DNA of 64,000 nt from Pseudomonadales bacterium (GCA_019090615.1 JAHRVQ010000058.1:16727-80726), one strand, 5' to 3'. Positions 1 through 9,155 are shown, numbered from the stretch's first letter. Notes: generated by a model not told the origin, from the letters alone. Numbers and translations: made by a program.

Positions 1-112
1 GACGGCGTACGGGTATGCCTGACATGAGTTTTATGCCGCGGCGCATCTTGCACTCATGCTGGCGTAGCATGATCTAGTTGAGGGGTTGTGGCCCTTTGGC
101 TAAAGTGCCTGT

Positions 113-129
113 CCCAGTTAGAAACTGGG
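113..129. terminator. short perfect hairpin at 3' end of CsgG-like gene
   Basis: Seven-base arms CCCAGTT and AACTGGG flank a 3-base loop. The hairpin includes the stop codon of the minus-strand lipoprotein gene. A T-rich run follows on the plus strand only, so it could end a plus-strand transcript entering from the left edge. A terminator role is inferred from shape alone. Confidence 0.35.
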
Positions 130-1998
130 TTTGTTGACCTTTCTAACTACTTTCTTTCTGCGGCGAGGCTCGCTAGCCGCAGCTGTGCGGAGGATGTCAC
201 CTTTGATGACATCACTGCCGGTGATAATTTTTGCTATTGACCGGCCTGCTTCGATATTGGTTAACTCGGCTGTGGCGATCTGCATCTCGGCTGCACCGAA
301 CTCCACCCCAGTATCAGGGTCAGTTAGCATCTCACCTGCGCGTAATACCGTAAACTGGTCGCCGCGGCGTAAGCCACTATCGCGACCGCGGTTAATATAA
401 AAATTGCCGTTGCCTGCCATGCCCAGTACTTTAATAGGATGCAGGCGAGTTAATACCTTATTAACCAGGCTTGAAGTGAATTCATCCAGCAGGGCATTTT
501 CGATTTGCTGCTTATCCTGGTGGGTGGTGAGTTTTTTGTTAAAGCGGATTTTTTCAGCTGCGACCACTTTGCCGGTATGAACATCGACGATCCTCAGGTT
601 GGCCTCAATGATACCAATGTTGCTGGTTTCAACCGTGTCCAGCGCGGCAATGGTGGTATTTTTAGTTTGAATATAAAAATCGGCCACGGTGCCATATATC
701 AGGTAGTCGGCGCCAACCAGTTGTTGCAAATTATCGGTAATATTACCGCCCTGAGTTACTGCGGAAAATGTTTTTTCATCGATAAGTTGATCTACCTGTT
801 GTCGTTCCATAACTTCAAATCGACGAGTTTGGGAAAGTTTAACAATAAGATCGTCCACCACTCGATTTAGCCCCGCTCTTTTTAGCAGGGTATTATTACT
901 CCTTGAGTTGAGCGAGAATTTACCTACCGCCAGGGTTGCTTTGCCCTGGGTGTTTTTTGCTGCCAGATCTGTGCCATTACGGTGGCTGGATTGGGAGTTT
1001 GTTAGTGTGCTGGCGTCTGATAATTCCAGAAGGTCGTTGGTATTGACGGTTCCGGAAAGCACCTTGATGAGACTTAAGGTATCCTGAACCTGTGTTAGTT
1101 GGACTTGTCCGACCTGACTTTTAACCTTGCCGAGGATAATACCATCGGCGTCTTTGACTTCTTTGCCCTCGCGAAATACGTTGTAAATATCGTTGACCTG
1201 TACCGCGTCGTTATTACCTCTGTTAATCACCAAAGGATCCGCGCCAACAATCCTGGCGGGGTAAACCATATCAATAATCTTGCTGGCAGCCTGGCGGCCT
1301 ATTAGGTCATAAACCGAATATCTATCCTGGGTTGATTGGCTGCCGGCGAAGTTTGTTTCGGCTAATTGAGTACGCAGGCTGGCTGCACCGACAATACTAC
1401 CGCTGGCGACATCAATAACCCGCAGATAAAGACGCGCATTGGCCGACTGGGTGGTCATTGATTTGCCACTGGCAGAATAAGGAATTGCAGTAGACTGGGA
1501 TGATCGGTTAAGTTTTTCTAATTTGGCATAGACCAGATAATCCGCATTGGCAGCGTTGCCCAGATCCTGTAAATCTTTTAGCGCATCGTTGTCGCTGGAT
1601 ATGTTAGCCGCCACCGCCAAGGTCGCAGCATCGATGGATTCGAGATCAGCAACGGCCTTGTTCAGTAAACGGTCAATGTCGCTGTTGTCACGGCTTTGGC
1701 CAACCCGTTGCTCTAGTACCACACGTCGCAAGGCTGTGCGTTCTAGCAGGGTAAAACGCCTGCTCAAATTGAGTCGCTCGGTAATCCTTGCCACTAGCTC
1801 ATCCGGTAAACCGTCGTTAGTTGCCCCGGTGGCATCGGGCATAAAATCACTGGCGCCTATAATGGCAAGTCTGGCCGCTTTGTCGCCATTGATATTAGCG
1901 CTAAAGTCAGCGCTGTCTGCCTCTTCACAACCACCGATAATTATCAGTAACAAACTAATGGGGAGGAGTCGCGCAAATATCCGTGGTATTAACATCAT
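118..1998 (-). CDS. lipoprotein with two tandem CsgG-like / FlgT-like units
   Basis: The 626-residue product starts with a hydrophobic signal and a lipobox ending at Cys24 (IIGGC), so it should be a lipoprotein. Two similar halves follow. Each has a CsgG-like alpha/beta region (residues about 43-250 and 353-525) with the pattern 'L-x-R-F-x-(L/V)-(L/M)-E-R-x-x-(L/V)' and 'AD-Y-L-(V/I)-Y'. Each CsgG-like region is followed by a small beta module starting '(V/Y)-INRG' (about 257-327 and 535-607) that resembles the C-terminal domain of flagellar assembly protein FlgT. CsgG-family proteins are periplasmic or outer-membrane assembly factors, but the curlin pore itself is not implied. The C-terminus is basic (RRRKK). 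The gene is divergent from map. Its substrate or partner is unknown. Confidence 0.75.
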   Translation of the reverse strand: MMLIPRIFARLLPISLLLIIIGGCEEADSADFSANINGDKAARLAIIGASDFMPDATGATNDGLPDELVARITERLNLSRRFTLLERTALRRVVLEQRVGQSRDNSDIDRLLNKAVADLESIDAATLAVAANISSDNDALKDLQDLGNAANADYLVYAKLEKLNRSSQSTAIPYSASGKSMTTQSANARLYLRVIDVASGSIVGAASLRTQLAETNFAGSQSTQDRYSVYDLIGRQAASKIIDMVYPARIVGADPLVINRGNNDAVQVNDIYNVFREGKEVKDADGIILGKVKSQVGQVQLTQVQDTLSLIKVLSGTVNTNDLLELSDASTLTNSQSSHRNGTDLAAKNTQGKATLAVGKFSLNSRSNNTLLKRAGLNRVVDDLIVKLSQTRRFEVMERQQVDQLIDEKTFSAVTQGGNITDNLQQLVGADYLIYGTVADFYIQTKNTTIAALDTVETSNIGIIEANLRIVDVHTGKVVAAEKIRFNKKLTTHQDKQQIENALLDEFTSSLVNKVLTRLHPIKVLGMAGNGNFYINRGRDSGLRRGDQFTVLRAGEMLTDPDTGVEFGAAEMQIATAELTNIEAGRSIAKIITGSDVIKGDILRTAAASEPRRRKKVVRKVNKPSF

Positions 1999-2673
1999 AC
2001 TTTGATCCGCTTATTGAGCCAGCTGGCTGTTGGTAGAACAATTTTTGAACAGGGTAATTGCAGCAGATTCTCTTTTCTTACCGGCGGTGTTAGCTCTATT
2101 GCAATATGATATTGCTGTTGGGCGCGCGATGGTCGTTGTCGGTAGAGTGGAACTGGCTGGTATAACCATACTAAGGTAATTTATAAAGACATACATGCTA
2201 AATACACATGGGAAAACAAATCTGCAAATCTTATCAGGTAAAAAGGTGTTTTAGTCTGCGCCTATCGTAATAAAAAAACTTGAACATTGCTTGTAAAAGA
2301 ATACGCGTACGTCTGTTACGTCTGTAAGGACGCAGCATTTATGTTTTGTTTTAAGATGCTACAGGCTGCTCCTAATCCGCAATTTAATGCCTAATCCGTA
2401 ATTTGATGAATGTTACCTAATAGAAGTTGTACGATAAGAAAACTGAGATCGAGCAATACAGTGGGCAAATAAATTTAGCGGCTATATCAGGTATCTCAAA
2501 GTTAGATTAACGCAAAGTGGTCAGTTTTTTTTCAAGGATGTCGAAAAGCTGATTGAGAGTAGAGCGAATGTTTTGCAAAGCGTTTCTGGTGAGTTTAATG
2601 GGGGGCTTTTACGGCGGCACTCCAGAGGTGCTAATGGCAGGTACTTAATATCGCTTTTTTGGGGATGAGCGCC
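1999..2673. other. intergenic region, csgG-like lipoprotein / map
   Basis: About 670 bp between divergent genes with no convincing coding sequence. Short open frames here have no ribosome binding site or family signature. The stretch is AT-rich and should hold both divergent promoters. A direct repeat of 'acgtctgt' occurs near 2308-2325. No clear hairpin operator was seen. Confidence 0.5.
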
Positions 2674-3525
2674 ATGGATGTTGTGATTAAAGATATTGAA
2701 ATTAAAGATATTGTGACTAAAGATGTTTTGATTAAAACCGAACACGAAATCTGCAAAATGCGTTTAGCAGGCAAGCTAGTTGCGCAGACCCTGGAAATGA
2801 TCGAGCCCTATATACGGCCAGGTATTAGTACTGCAGGTCTGGACCGGCTATGCCATGATTTTATAGTGGATCAGCTCAATGCCAAGCCTGCTGCACTAAA
2901 TTACAACGGTTATCCGAAGTCAATTTGTACCTCAGTGAACCACGTGGTTTGTCATGGGGTTCCGCAAGGCAACGTGATCCTTCAAAGCGGTGATATTATC
3001 AATGTGGATGTGACTGTCTTAAAAGACGGATACCATGCTGATTCCAGTGTTACGTTTGTTGTTGGCGAGGTTGCTCCGTTGGTGGAGCGTTTATTAAGGG
3101 CCAGTCAGCAGTGTTTATATCAAGGTATTGCACAGGTAAAACCCGGTGCAAGACTGGGTGATATAGGCGCTGCGATCCAGCAGCATGCGGAAAAAAACGG
3201 CTATTCAGTGGTACGGGAATATTGTGGGCATGGAATAGGCAGGTTCTTTCATGAACAGCCCCAGGTGCTTAACTATTCTCCCGGCCATAAGCGAATAAAC
3301 AGGCGCTCTAAACAGCAACTTAATGATGTTGAAATGATCCCTGGAATGACGTTTACGATTGAACCCATGATCAATCAGGGTGCTCGCTTTGTTCAATTAT
3401 TAACCGACAACTGGACTGTGGTTACTTGGGACCGAAAATGGTCTGCGCAGTGGGAGCATACGCTGTTGGTGACTGCCACAGGATGCGAAATATTAACCCT
3501 GAGGAGCGACGAATCTTTGCCGTGA
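2674..3525 (+). CDS. map: methionine aminopeptidase, type I
   Basis: Removes the N-terminal methionine from new proteins in the cytosol using a two-metal centre. Numbering from the upstream in-frame TTG at 2659 (288 residues), the E. coli-type residues are all present: His99 in CHGVP, metal ligands Asp117, Asp128, His191 (GHGIGR), Glu235 (TFTIEPM) and Glu266 (QWEHT). ATG 2674 is preferred because GGGG lies 9 bases upstream; that gives 283 residues. Before the usual start of the fold there is an extra stretch of three KD(I/V) repeats, encoded by roughly 15-base direct repeats. The gene stands alone, not beside rpsB as the housekeeping copy often does, so it may be a second map. The extension is unusual. 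Confidence 0.93.
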   Translation: MDVVIKDIEIKDIVTKDVLIKTEHEICKMRLAGKLVAQTLEMIEPYIRPGISTAGLDRLCHDFIVDQLNAKPAALNYNGYPKSICTSVNHVVCHGVPQGNVILQSGDIINVDVTVLKDGYHADSSVTFVVGEVAPLVERLLRASQQCLYQGIAQVKPGARLGDIGAAIQQHAEKNGYSVVREYCGHGIGRFFHEQPQVLNYSPGHKRINRRSKQQLNDVEMIPGMTFTIEPMINQGARFVQLLTDNWTVVTWDRKWSAQWEHTLLVTATGCEILTLRSDESLP

Positions 3526-3750
3526 TGTGTGGGTTATCGTTTGGCGGTTTACGACAGGTTTGCAACTGATTGTGTTGGTGCGATGAAAGATGGCACTAAC
3601 AGATCTGTCTGTTCGACTGGTCTGGTACTCGGTCGTAATAACAGTAAAAGAAACTGTCGTTTCAAATGTGTGATGCAGTTCCACTATTTTTTATTTCAAA
3701 AGCGTATAAATACAAATATAAGGAGATCAAAGCTTAAGGAGTAAGCGAAG
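3526..3750 (+). promoter_or_regulatory. leader region of the contractile-apparatus cluster
   Basis: This gap contains an inverted repeat AACAGA-N4-TCTGTT (3598-3613), a possible regulator site, and a TATAAA box (3705-3710) that could serve as a -10. No good -35 box pairs with it. AAGGAG (3736-3741) sits 9 bases before the TTG start at 3751 and supports that unusual start codon. No regulator gene is adjacent. Confidence 0.35.
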
Positions 3751-4869
3751 TTGGACGAGATCACGCAGCAAGCAATGGCAAATATAAAAGTTGTATTGCA
3801 GTCGTTCCTGCCTGCGCCATCGTCCGATATCGAACAATCACTCGTGCTGTTGCCATCCAGGGTCAAGCCAACCGGGCTGGGTGGCTATGTCGGTGTTAAT
3901 GTTGGTCCTGATGCATCGTTATTTGGTCGGCTCATTGAAGCAGATATCGAAGTTATGGTTGTTAGCAGTGATGGTCCAGGCCTGCTCTCACAAGCTGTGT
4001 CTGACTGCACCCAGGCTATGTTGTCGCAAACTAGAACAACGTTGCGTGGCAACGGTGTTTTTAGTATCGAACTTGATCATTTGACAGACATTGCTCGTTC
4101 GGGCACAGGTAACAATACCGTAGATATACGTACCCTGGTATTCAAAATAGTATTTGAATTTATTCCCATCCCCGCCGTTGACGAAGGCAATATCGAGACC
4201 ATCGTGCAAAATTCTGAGCTTGGCCACGCAGAAGGTAAGGCGGCCTTTTTTAATTTGAATTTTGCGGGCGTGAACGCCGCGGGTGATGACCCATTATCGC
4301 ACTTTGATTTCTTTGATGACCCTGACGTTGTCTCCGCCTCACCTGTTGGTCAGTGGGAGTTTGACCCGCAAATGGGTTATCTGGAACAAATTAATAATGT
4401 CAGGGGCGGGGCATCGTCAGCAACTAATCCCAAGAAAGCAGGCGCGCAGGCCTTAGTATTGCAAGATGGCAGCCCCTATTTGTCGAAAAACCTGATAGTA
4501 AAAGCCGAACTGGAGTCCGCTGATGTTGATGGTATTGGTTTTGTTTTTCGCTGGTTAGATGATAATAATTTTTATCTGTTTGTGATGTCGGCGCGAAATG
4601 ACTATAACCTGCTGGCAAAAAAAGTAGCGGGTAATTATGAGTTTCTGCAATCCGGTGGATTAAATGAAGCGACGGGCTATTCTATCAACGAAAAAATAGT
4701 TGCCAGGCTGAGTATCGAAAATCAGAATTTTAGTGTTTATCTAAATGATAAGTTCGTCGTATCGGGCGAAGATAATAGTATTAGTGAGCCTGGTCGCGTG
4801 GGTTTTTTAACCCATCGTAATTCAGCGGCTCGATTTTATAATATTGAGCTTATAGATTTCACTGTATAA
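3751..4869 (+). CDS. tail-terminator-like protein with C-terminal lectin-like domain
   Basis: First gene of the contractile apparatus, starting at TTG with a good AAGGAG. Residues 1-150 look like a compact alpha/beta tail-completion protein: a short helix, then strands ending in a 'VFKIVFEFIPIP' edge. This resembles terminator or neck proteins that cap tube and sheath, but the assignment is by position and general pattern only. Residues about 175-372 are beta-rich and end 'GRVGFLTH...FYNIELIDF', the usual ending of concanavalin/LamG-like jelly rolls. Such a domain is not usual on a tail terminator and could bind glycan. No conserved catalytic residues were recognised. A 150-bp gap separates it from the sheath gene. 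Confidence 0.5.
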   Translation: MDEITQQAMANIKVVLQSFLPAPSSDIEQSLVLLPSRVKPTGLGGYVGVNVGPDASLFGRLIEADIEVMVVSSDGPGLLSQAVSDCTQAMLSQTRTTLRGNGVFSIELDHLTDIARSGTGNNTVDIRTLVFKIVFEFIPIPAVDEGNIETIVQNSELGHAEGKAAFFNLNFAGVNAAGDDPLSHFDFFDDPDVVSASPVGQWEFDPQMGYLEQINNVRGGASSATNPKKAGAQALVLQDGSPYLSKNLIVKAELESADVDGIGFVFRWLDDNNFYLFVMSARNDYNLLAKKVAGNYEFLQSGGLNEATGYSINEKIVARLSIENQNFSVYLNDKFVVSGEDNSISEPGRVGFLTHRNSAARFYNIELIDFTV

Positions 4870-4894
4870 AACCCAAAATTGAATACCTGGTGCT

Positions 4895-4924
4895 AACAAT
4901 GCTCAGATTAACAATGCTCAGATT
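4895..4924. repeat. tandem 15-bp repeat upstream of sheath gene
   Basis: Two perfect head-to-tail copies of 'aacaatgctcagatt' lie in the gap between the terminator-like gene and the sheath gene. They are probably a slippage product; a role in sheath mRNA control is possible but unsupported. Confidence 0.8.
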
Positions 4925-5019
4925 GATAATAGTCACCTTGTTAGAAATCAATAGGCAAGATAGTAATACGGTAAAAAGAACATTTAACGACTAATAGGCG
5001 ACCACAGGAGGTATGCCCA

Positions 5020-6111
5020 ATGGAAACGAGCTTTCCGAGTGAAATAGTAGTTCCCGGTGTTTTTGTCAGGGTGCAGGCAGAAAACCTTATCACCGCTGGT
5101 GGTGTTTCTTCCGGTAATATCGGCATCGTTGGAACGGCAGCAGCGGCATCTGGGGTAACAGATGCATTAGAACGTACGCATATATTATCGAGTATCGCTG
5201 ATGCTCGTGATGTATACCAGGTATCTGATGCAATGAGCGCAGCTAGCATGAATTTGATGCGTAGTATTGAAATACTTTTTCGTGCTGGTGCCCGCACTGT
5301 ATATGCTTATGGTGTTCCGGTGAGTTCTAACCAGCAGACTTTTACCGATGGTTTTGCAGAGTTGGCGAAAGACGCGGTAAATATTCTGGTGGCACCTGAA
5401 CTGGACACCAGTACTGCGGTGGCTGTCATGGGGCTGGTTGATACGCAGGAAACCAATGGCAAGGATATGATTGCCGTGATCGGCTGCGATGGTGAGGATG
5501 TGAGTGCGGTGACAGGTCAGGTTTCTGCTAATAAGCGTTTTATTATGACCACACCTGGGTTTGAAGTTTTTGATCCAGAAGAAGGTACGGACGGTCAAAA
5601 TGTTACTTTAAGCGGTACCTATTCCGCTGCTGCCGTAGCGGGCCTAATCAGCAGCCTGGCAGTACAAAATAGCCCTACTAATAAAACAATTCCTGGCATT
5701 ACTACGCTTGCAAAACGTTATTCATATGGTGAAACCGTTAGTTTGCTAAATGCAAATATTGTACCGCTCGAAGATCGTCAGGGTATTCGGGTGGTCCGTG
5801 GCCTCACTACAGAGGGTGCTGCATTTAAACAAATTACCACACGCCGCATTGTTGATTTTGCCAAGGCGGGTGTCCGCCAGGTGAGCAATCCATTTATTGG
5901 CCGGCTGAACAACGAAAGGATTCGAAAATCCATGCAGGGGGCGATTGATGGCTTCCTTAGTAATATGGTGGTGAATGAGTCTCTGATTGGATATAGCCTG
6001 GAAGTTAAAGCAAGCCGACAGGATCAAATCGCCGGAAGGGCGGTGGTTAATATTGCTATGCAGCCTGTGTTTAGTATCGACTTTATTCATGTCACGTTGG
6101 TACTTTCTTAA
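5020..6111 (+). CDS. contractile tail sheath protein
   Basis: Forms the outer sheath that shortens to drive the tube into a target. At 363 residues it is near the length of P2 FI-type and short eCIS sheaths. The N-terminus 'PSEIVVPGVFV' and the C-terminus with 'DQIAGRAVVNIAMQP' and 'IDFIHVTLVLS' are the classic sheath signature; the end strand is the one donated to a neighbouring subunit. A strong AGGAGG (5006-5011) lies 8 bases before the ATG, fitting a product needed in high copy. Only one sheath gene is present, as in phages and tailocins, whereas many eCIS carry two or three. Confidence 0.92.
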   Translation: METSFPSEIVVPGVFVRVQAENLITAGGVSSGNIGIVGTAAAASGVTDALERTHILSSIADARDVYQVSDAMSAASMNLMRSIEILFRAGARTVYAYGVPVSSNQQTFTDGFAELAKDAVNILVAPELDTSTAVAVMGLVDTQETNGKDMIAVIGCDGEDVSAVTGQVSANKRFIMTTPGFEVFDPEEGTDGQNVTLSGTYSAAAVAGLISSLAVQNSPTNKTIPGITTLAKRYSYGETVSLLNANIVPLEDRQGIRVVRGLTTEGAAFKQITTRRIVDFAKAGVRQVSNPFIGRLNNERIRKSMQGAIDGFLSNMVVNESLIGYSLEVKASRQDQIAGRAVVNIAMQPVFSIDFIHVTLVLS

Positions 6112-6140
6112 CCCAATCGCGTTTATAAGGAGATTTTATT

Positions 6141-6635
6141 GTGGCAAATACAAATGTTTATACGGGGGCCGATGGATCCATTAGTCTATCGAGTCCAGAA
6201 GGACTGGAAGGCGAACAGGCGCAAGCAGTGATTGATGCGAATGATCTGGTTTCGGTAGGTAGAGTGCAGGGCGTGTCGGTGGAAGTTACTTCTGACCTTA
6301 AACCCTTCCATGAAATTGGTAGCCGTTATGCGACCGAATTGCGCCCTGGTAATGTCTCGGTAACAGGGACAATAAGTCGCGCTTTTGTGAACGGTGCGCT
6401 ATTGAAAATGCTACTCGGTGAAGCTGCTGAAACGCGGCCCTCAGCTAACTGGAATCAACCTGCTTTTAATATGTCATTGCTGATGGAAAATGTCGCTCGC
6501 CCAGGTGTACGCAATACAGTAACGTTGCATGGGGTTAAAATTAACAACTGGAATTACGGTATCCCTGAGGATGACTTTGTGATGGAGTCGGCAAATTTTC
6601 AGGCACTCTCAATTACTGTTGGCGATGAACAATAG
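6141..6635 (+). CDS. inner tail tube protein
   Basis: 164-residue subunit of the inner tube, gpFII/gp19/Hcp-like. It lies directly downstream of the sheath and has the beta-sandwich pattern expected: 'DANDLVSVGRVQGVSVEVTSD', 'FHEIGSR' and 'LRPGNVSVTGTISRAFVNGALL', a stretch typical of P2-like tube proteins. It starts at GTG with AAGGAG 8 bases upstream. It ends one base into the next gene's GTG. Together with the sheath it defines the contractile nature of the cluster. Confidence 0.85.
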   Translation: MANTNVYTGADGSISLSSPEGLEGEQAQAVIDANDLVSVGRVQGVSVEVTSDLKPFHEIGSRYATELRPGNVSVTGTISRAFVNGALLKMLLGEAAETRPSANWNQPAFNMSLLMENVARPGVRNTVTLHGVKINNWNYGIPEDDFVMESANFQALSITVGDEQ

Positions 6636-7147
6636 TGTTAACCGCAGATGAACTATTAGCGGGTGGTGAGCTAACCTTTGATATCGATATTCCGCCGCTA
6701 ATATTAGATCCAGCTGGTGCTTCGAGTTCTGGAATAACGGCTTCTGGTATCAATAGCTCGGTGGTGCCTGGCAAGGTTAAGTTAAGGCCGCTCACTGTTA
6801 AAGTGCTGCAGCGTATATCTAGAGCGGCAAAGCAGAGCGATAACCTTACTGCTACGTTAATGGTGCAGGCTTCGTTGGTCGAACCGCCGATGACAGTGAT
6901 CCAGGTAGGTGCAATGCATGTAGGGCTAGTTGAATATTTGTTGCACCAGGTGAATAAAATTAGTGGTATTTCCACCAATGAGGATGCCTTGAATAACGCC
7001 GCTGAAGATCCGTTGGCAAAGGCTGCCTTTATATTGGCAAAAGAATTTGGTTGGACACCGCAAGATATTAACGATCTAACATTGGGGCAGGTGGTGTTGC
7101 ACCTTCAAATGCTAAAAAATAAACAGACACAGACTAACCTCGCTTAA
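6635..7147 (+). CDS. tail-assembly-chaperone-like protein
   Basis: 170-residue protein starting at a GTG that overlaps the tube gene's stop by one base, implying translational coupling. It has a helical core (residues about 50-100) and a C-terminus 'AFILAKEFGWTPQDINDLTLGQV' resembling phage tail-assembly chaperones, which sit between tube and tape measure and hold the tape measure. Position agrees. An A-AAA-AAT heptamer lies near the end, but a -1 shift there meets a stop at once, so the lambda G/GT-type frameshift is not supported. Confidence 0.55.
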   Translation: MLTADELLAGGELTFDIDIPPLILDPAGASSSGITASGINSSVVPGKVKLRPLTVKVLQRISRAAKQSDNLTATLMVQASLVEPPMTVIQVGAMHVGLVEYLLHQVNKISGISTNEDALNNAAEDPLAKAAFILAKEFGWTPQDINDLTLGQVVLHLQMLKNKQTQTNLA

Positions 7148-7167
7148 GCTTTGTCAAGGAACTCATA

Positions 7168-8562
7168 GTGACGCCGAATAAATTGTCAATAAATGTCAGG
7201 CGAATCAGGGCGGCCACTTATAATGTGGTCGAGCCAGGATCAGTGGCTGCACTTAACTGTTTGTCCAACCAGGACTATATCAATCAGTTAACAGTTATTA
7301 GCCCAGAGTTGCCTTTGGTAGGATATCACCCTTTTGATAATAACCTGCCTGTCTCTGGCCTAAGCTCCGATGCCAGATCTGCGGGACAAAGCTTTGCAGG
7401 AGAAAGTTCGGAAAGCGGAAGTTCGGAGAGAAAAAATAAGGCACCCCTGGGTGAAAGTTTATCTAAAATGGCTTCTTCTTTCTCTCATACATTGCCGCTG
7501 CCTGCTGCACATTTGGGGGCAACTGGTGCGGCGATAGCGACATCACCTGCAAGTTCCGCAGCAACAAACCGATCTGATGCCAGTTCAGTGACTAGTACCG
7601 GGGTGGATTTTCCAGCAAGTGCGAGTTCAGATACTGTTAGTTCAAGTACTGTTAGTTCAAGTGCTGCTAGTTCAAGTGCTGCTAATTCAAGTGCTGCTAG
7701 TTCAAGTACTCCAAATTCAAGCGCGGGTAATGAATATAGTCATGTCAGCGGGGAAACTTCAGCCGCGGTGGTTGTACCTCACTCTGTATTGGCCACGCTT
7801 GACCGTTTGCTCAGTGAAATAGATAGTTTGAGCGCAGGTGCTGATATATCGGCACCTCAGCCTGTATCAGCCGATAGTATAGTGAATGATTCAACATCAA
7901 ATGTTTCGCAACTAGCAACCAAAAACATTTCGGTCGGAGCAGACAGGGGTAATAACCCGCAGCTTTTGGCATCGCCGGCAGAAGGCGTGGGAAGGTCGGC
8001 AGATGAAACATTGACTGAAACTGGGTCAACCGACGCAAATCGACCAGTGTCAACGACTTTTAGTGCCATTCAGGAACTGGTTGATTCTATATTGCCTGAT
8101 CAATTACAGACGGGTCAGTTGGGCGGCGAAAAAGATGGCGCCAGCCAATTAGATAAACGCTCGTCTATATTTGTTCAGCCATCTATAAACCAGAGGTCGC
8201 GACTGGCGAACCTTACTAGCGAGGTTTATTCATCAACTAAAAACTCCCATCTACAATCTAGCACCGCAGAAAGGCAGATATCAGATCATCCATCAATGAA
8301 TTCACCTTTGGACAGTCAGTCGTTAGTCTCAGCGCCAGCTAGACAGCAACAAACAGGCGCTGGTGGAATTGCCAATGATTGGTTAGATATGCCAGCTGGG
8401 TTTTTTTCGCCGCAGGGCAAACCTGACCAGGGAAGCATAAACGCGTATGTACCTGATTCTGCTGGTGGCTCACTTGAATCAGTTGATACGTCAAAGGTGG
8501 CTGATGCCTTAAGTGAATACCTGCAGGAACAGGCAAGTTTACATGGGATTGATTTATCGTGA
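7168..8562 (+). CDS. Ser/Ala-rich low-complexity protein of the tail cluster
   Basis: 464 residues starting at GTG with AAGGA 7 bases upstream. I recognise no family. It has a short ordered N-terminus (1-70), a long Ser/Ala-rich region containing six to seven five-residue repeats (about residues 150-190), and a helical C-terminus 'KVADALSEYLQEQA'. The region is probably disordered. Its place between the chaperone-like and gpU-like genes is where tail initiator or scaffold-type genes occur. The GTG of the next gene overlaps its stop. It could be a flexible linker or an assembly factor; no function is claimed. Confidence 0.6.
   Translation: MTPNKLSINVRRIRAATYNVVEPGSVAALNCLSNQDYINQLTVISPELPLVGYHPFDNNLPVSGLSSDARSAGQSFAGESSESGSSERKNKAPLGESLSKMASSFSHTLPLPAAHLGATGAAIATSPASSAATNRSDASSVTSTGVDFPASASSDTVSSSTVSSSAASSSAANSSAASSSTPNSSAGNEYSHVSGETSAAVVVPHSVLATLDRLLSEIDSLSAGADISAPQPVSADSIVNDSTSNVSQLATKNISVGADRGNNPQLLASPAEGVGRSADETLTETGSTDANRPVSTTFSAIQELVDSILPDQLQTGQLGGEKDGASQLDKRSSIFVQPSINQRSRLANLTSEVYSSTKNSHLQSSTAERQISDHPSMNSPLDSQSLVSAPARQQQTGAGGIANDWLDMPAGFFSPQGKPDQGSINAYVPDSAGGSLESVDTSKVADALSEYLQEQASLHGIDLS
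7619..7725 (+). repeat. 15-bp tandem repeat encoding Ser-rich pentapeptides
   Basis: Six to seven imperfect copies of a unit like 'gctagttcaagtgct' run head to tail in frame inside the Ser-rich gene. Because the unit is a multiple of three, copy-number change would lengthen or shorten the protein without a frameshift. Confidence 0.85.
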
Positions 8563-9155
8563 ATGTAAAACCTATGTTGGCTGACTGGGAAATACCGCGG
8601 GTAGCTGATATGCAAACTCTTGAGCGGCGTTCTCTGGTTGAATTGCCAATACCGGGCAGCGTTGGCAGTGTGTTTCAGGATATGAACAGTTTACCAATGC
8701 AGCTTATGATTAGTGGCAGCCTGTATGGCAGTGAGACCAGTAATGAATTTCTCGAACAGGTGAGAAGCCAATACCAGGCTGGCGCAGCGGTAACCTTTGT
8801 GAGTGATATTGTCACCGGTACAGAGCTGCAATACGTTGTGATTGAAACCATGGGTTTTAAAATCAGCGCCAAAGGCCCAGATCAACTGGATTATTTTTTG
8901 TTGTTGAAAGAAAGCCCGCCGCCACCACCGCCGTCCGCCAGCGGTTTTCTTGATGGCCTGGATACAAGCTTGCTCGATCAGGCAGGTGCCCTGGTGGATG
9001 CAGAGGGCGGTGCCCTGGATGCGTTGGATGCGCTGGCAAATATCCCTGATTTTGGTGACCCAGGTGGACCATTAACAGCTACCCTGGATGATGTGACGGC
9101 TGTGCTAGGTGATTTGAGTGATATTGCTTCGTCTTTAGGTGATTTGTTCGATTGA
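8559..9155 (+). CDS. gpU/LysM-slot baseplate-associated protein with acidic tail
   Basis: 198 residues, starting at a GTG that overlaps the preceding stop. Residues about 5-118 resemble P2 gpU and related tube-end/DNA-circularisation N-terminal folds: 'ISGSLYGSETSNEFLEQVRSQ' followed by 'GTELQYVVIETMGFK' and 'LDYFLLLKE'. A run of six prolines (about 121-126) then joins an acidic, Gly/Ala/Leu-rich helical tail (DALDALANI...). In standard eCIS this slot is held by a LysM-containing Afp7-like protein; no clear LysM repeat is visible. It likely links tube and hub. Confidence 0.55.
   Translation: MNVKPMLADWEIPRVADMQTLERRSLVELPIPGSVGSVFQDMNSLPMQLMISGSLYGSETSNEFLEQVRSQYQAGAAVTFVSDIVTGTELQYVVIETMGFKISAKGPDQLDYFLLLKESPPPPPPSASGFLDGLDTSLLDQAGALVDAEGGALDALDALANIPDFGDPGGPLTATLDDVTAVLGDLSDIASSLGDLFD

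Noticed and set aside
505..870. Plus-strand frames antisense to the CsgG-like gene
   Set aside because: Shadows of the real minus-strand gene; no ribosome binding sites or domain signatures.
7110..7147. Lambda G/GT-type programmed frameshift at the end of the chaperone-like gene
   Set aside because: An A-AAA-AAT heptamer is present, but the -1 frame meets TAA immediately, so no longer product can be made.
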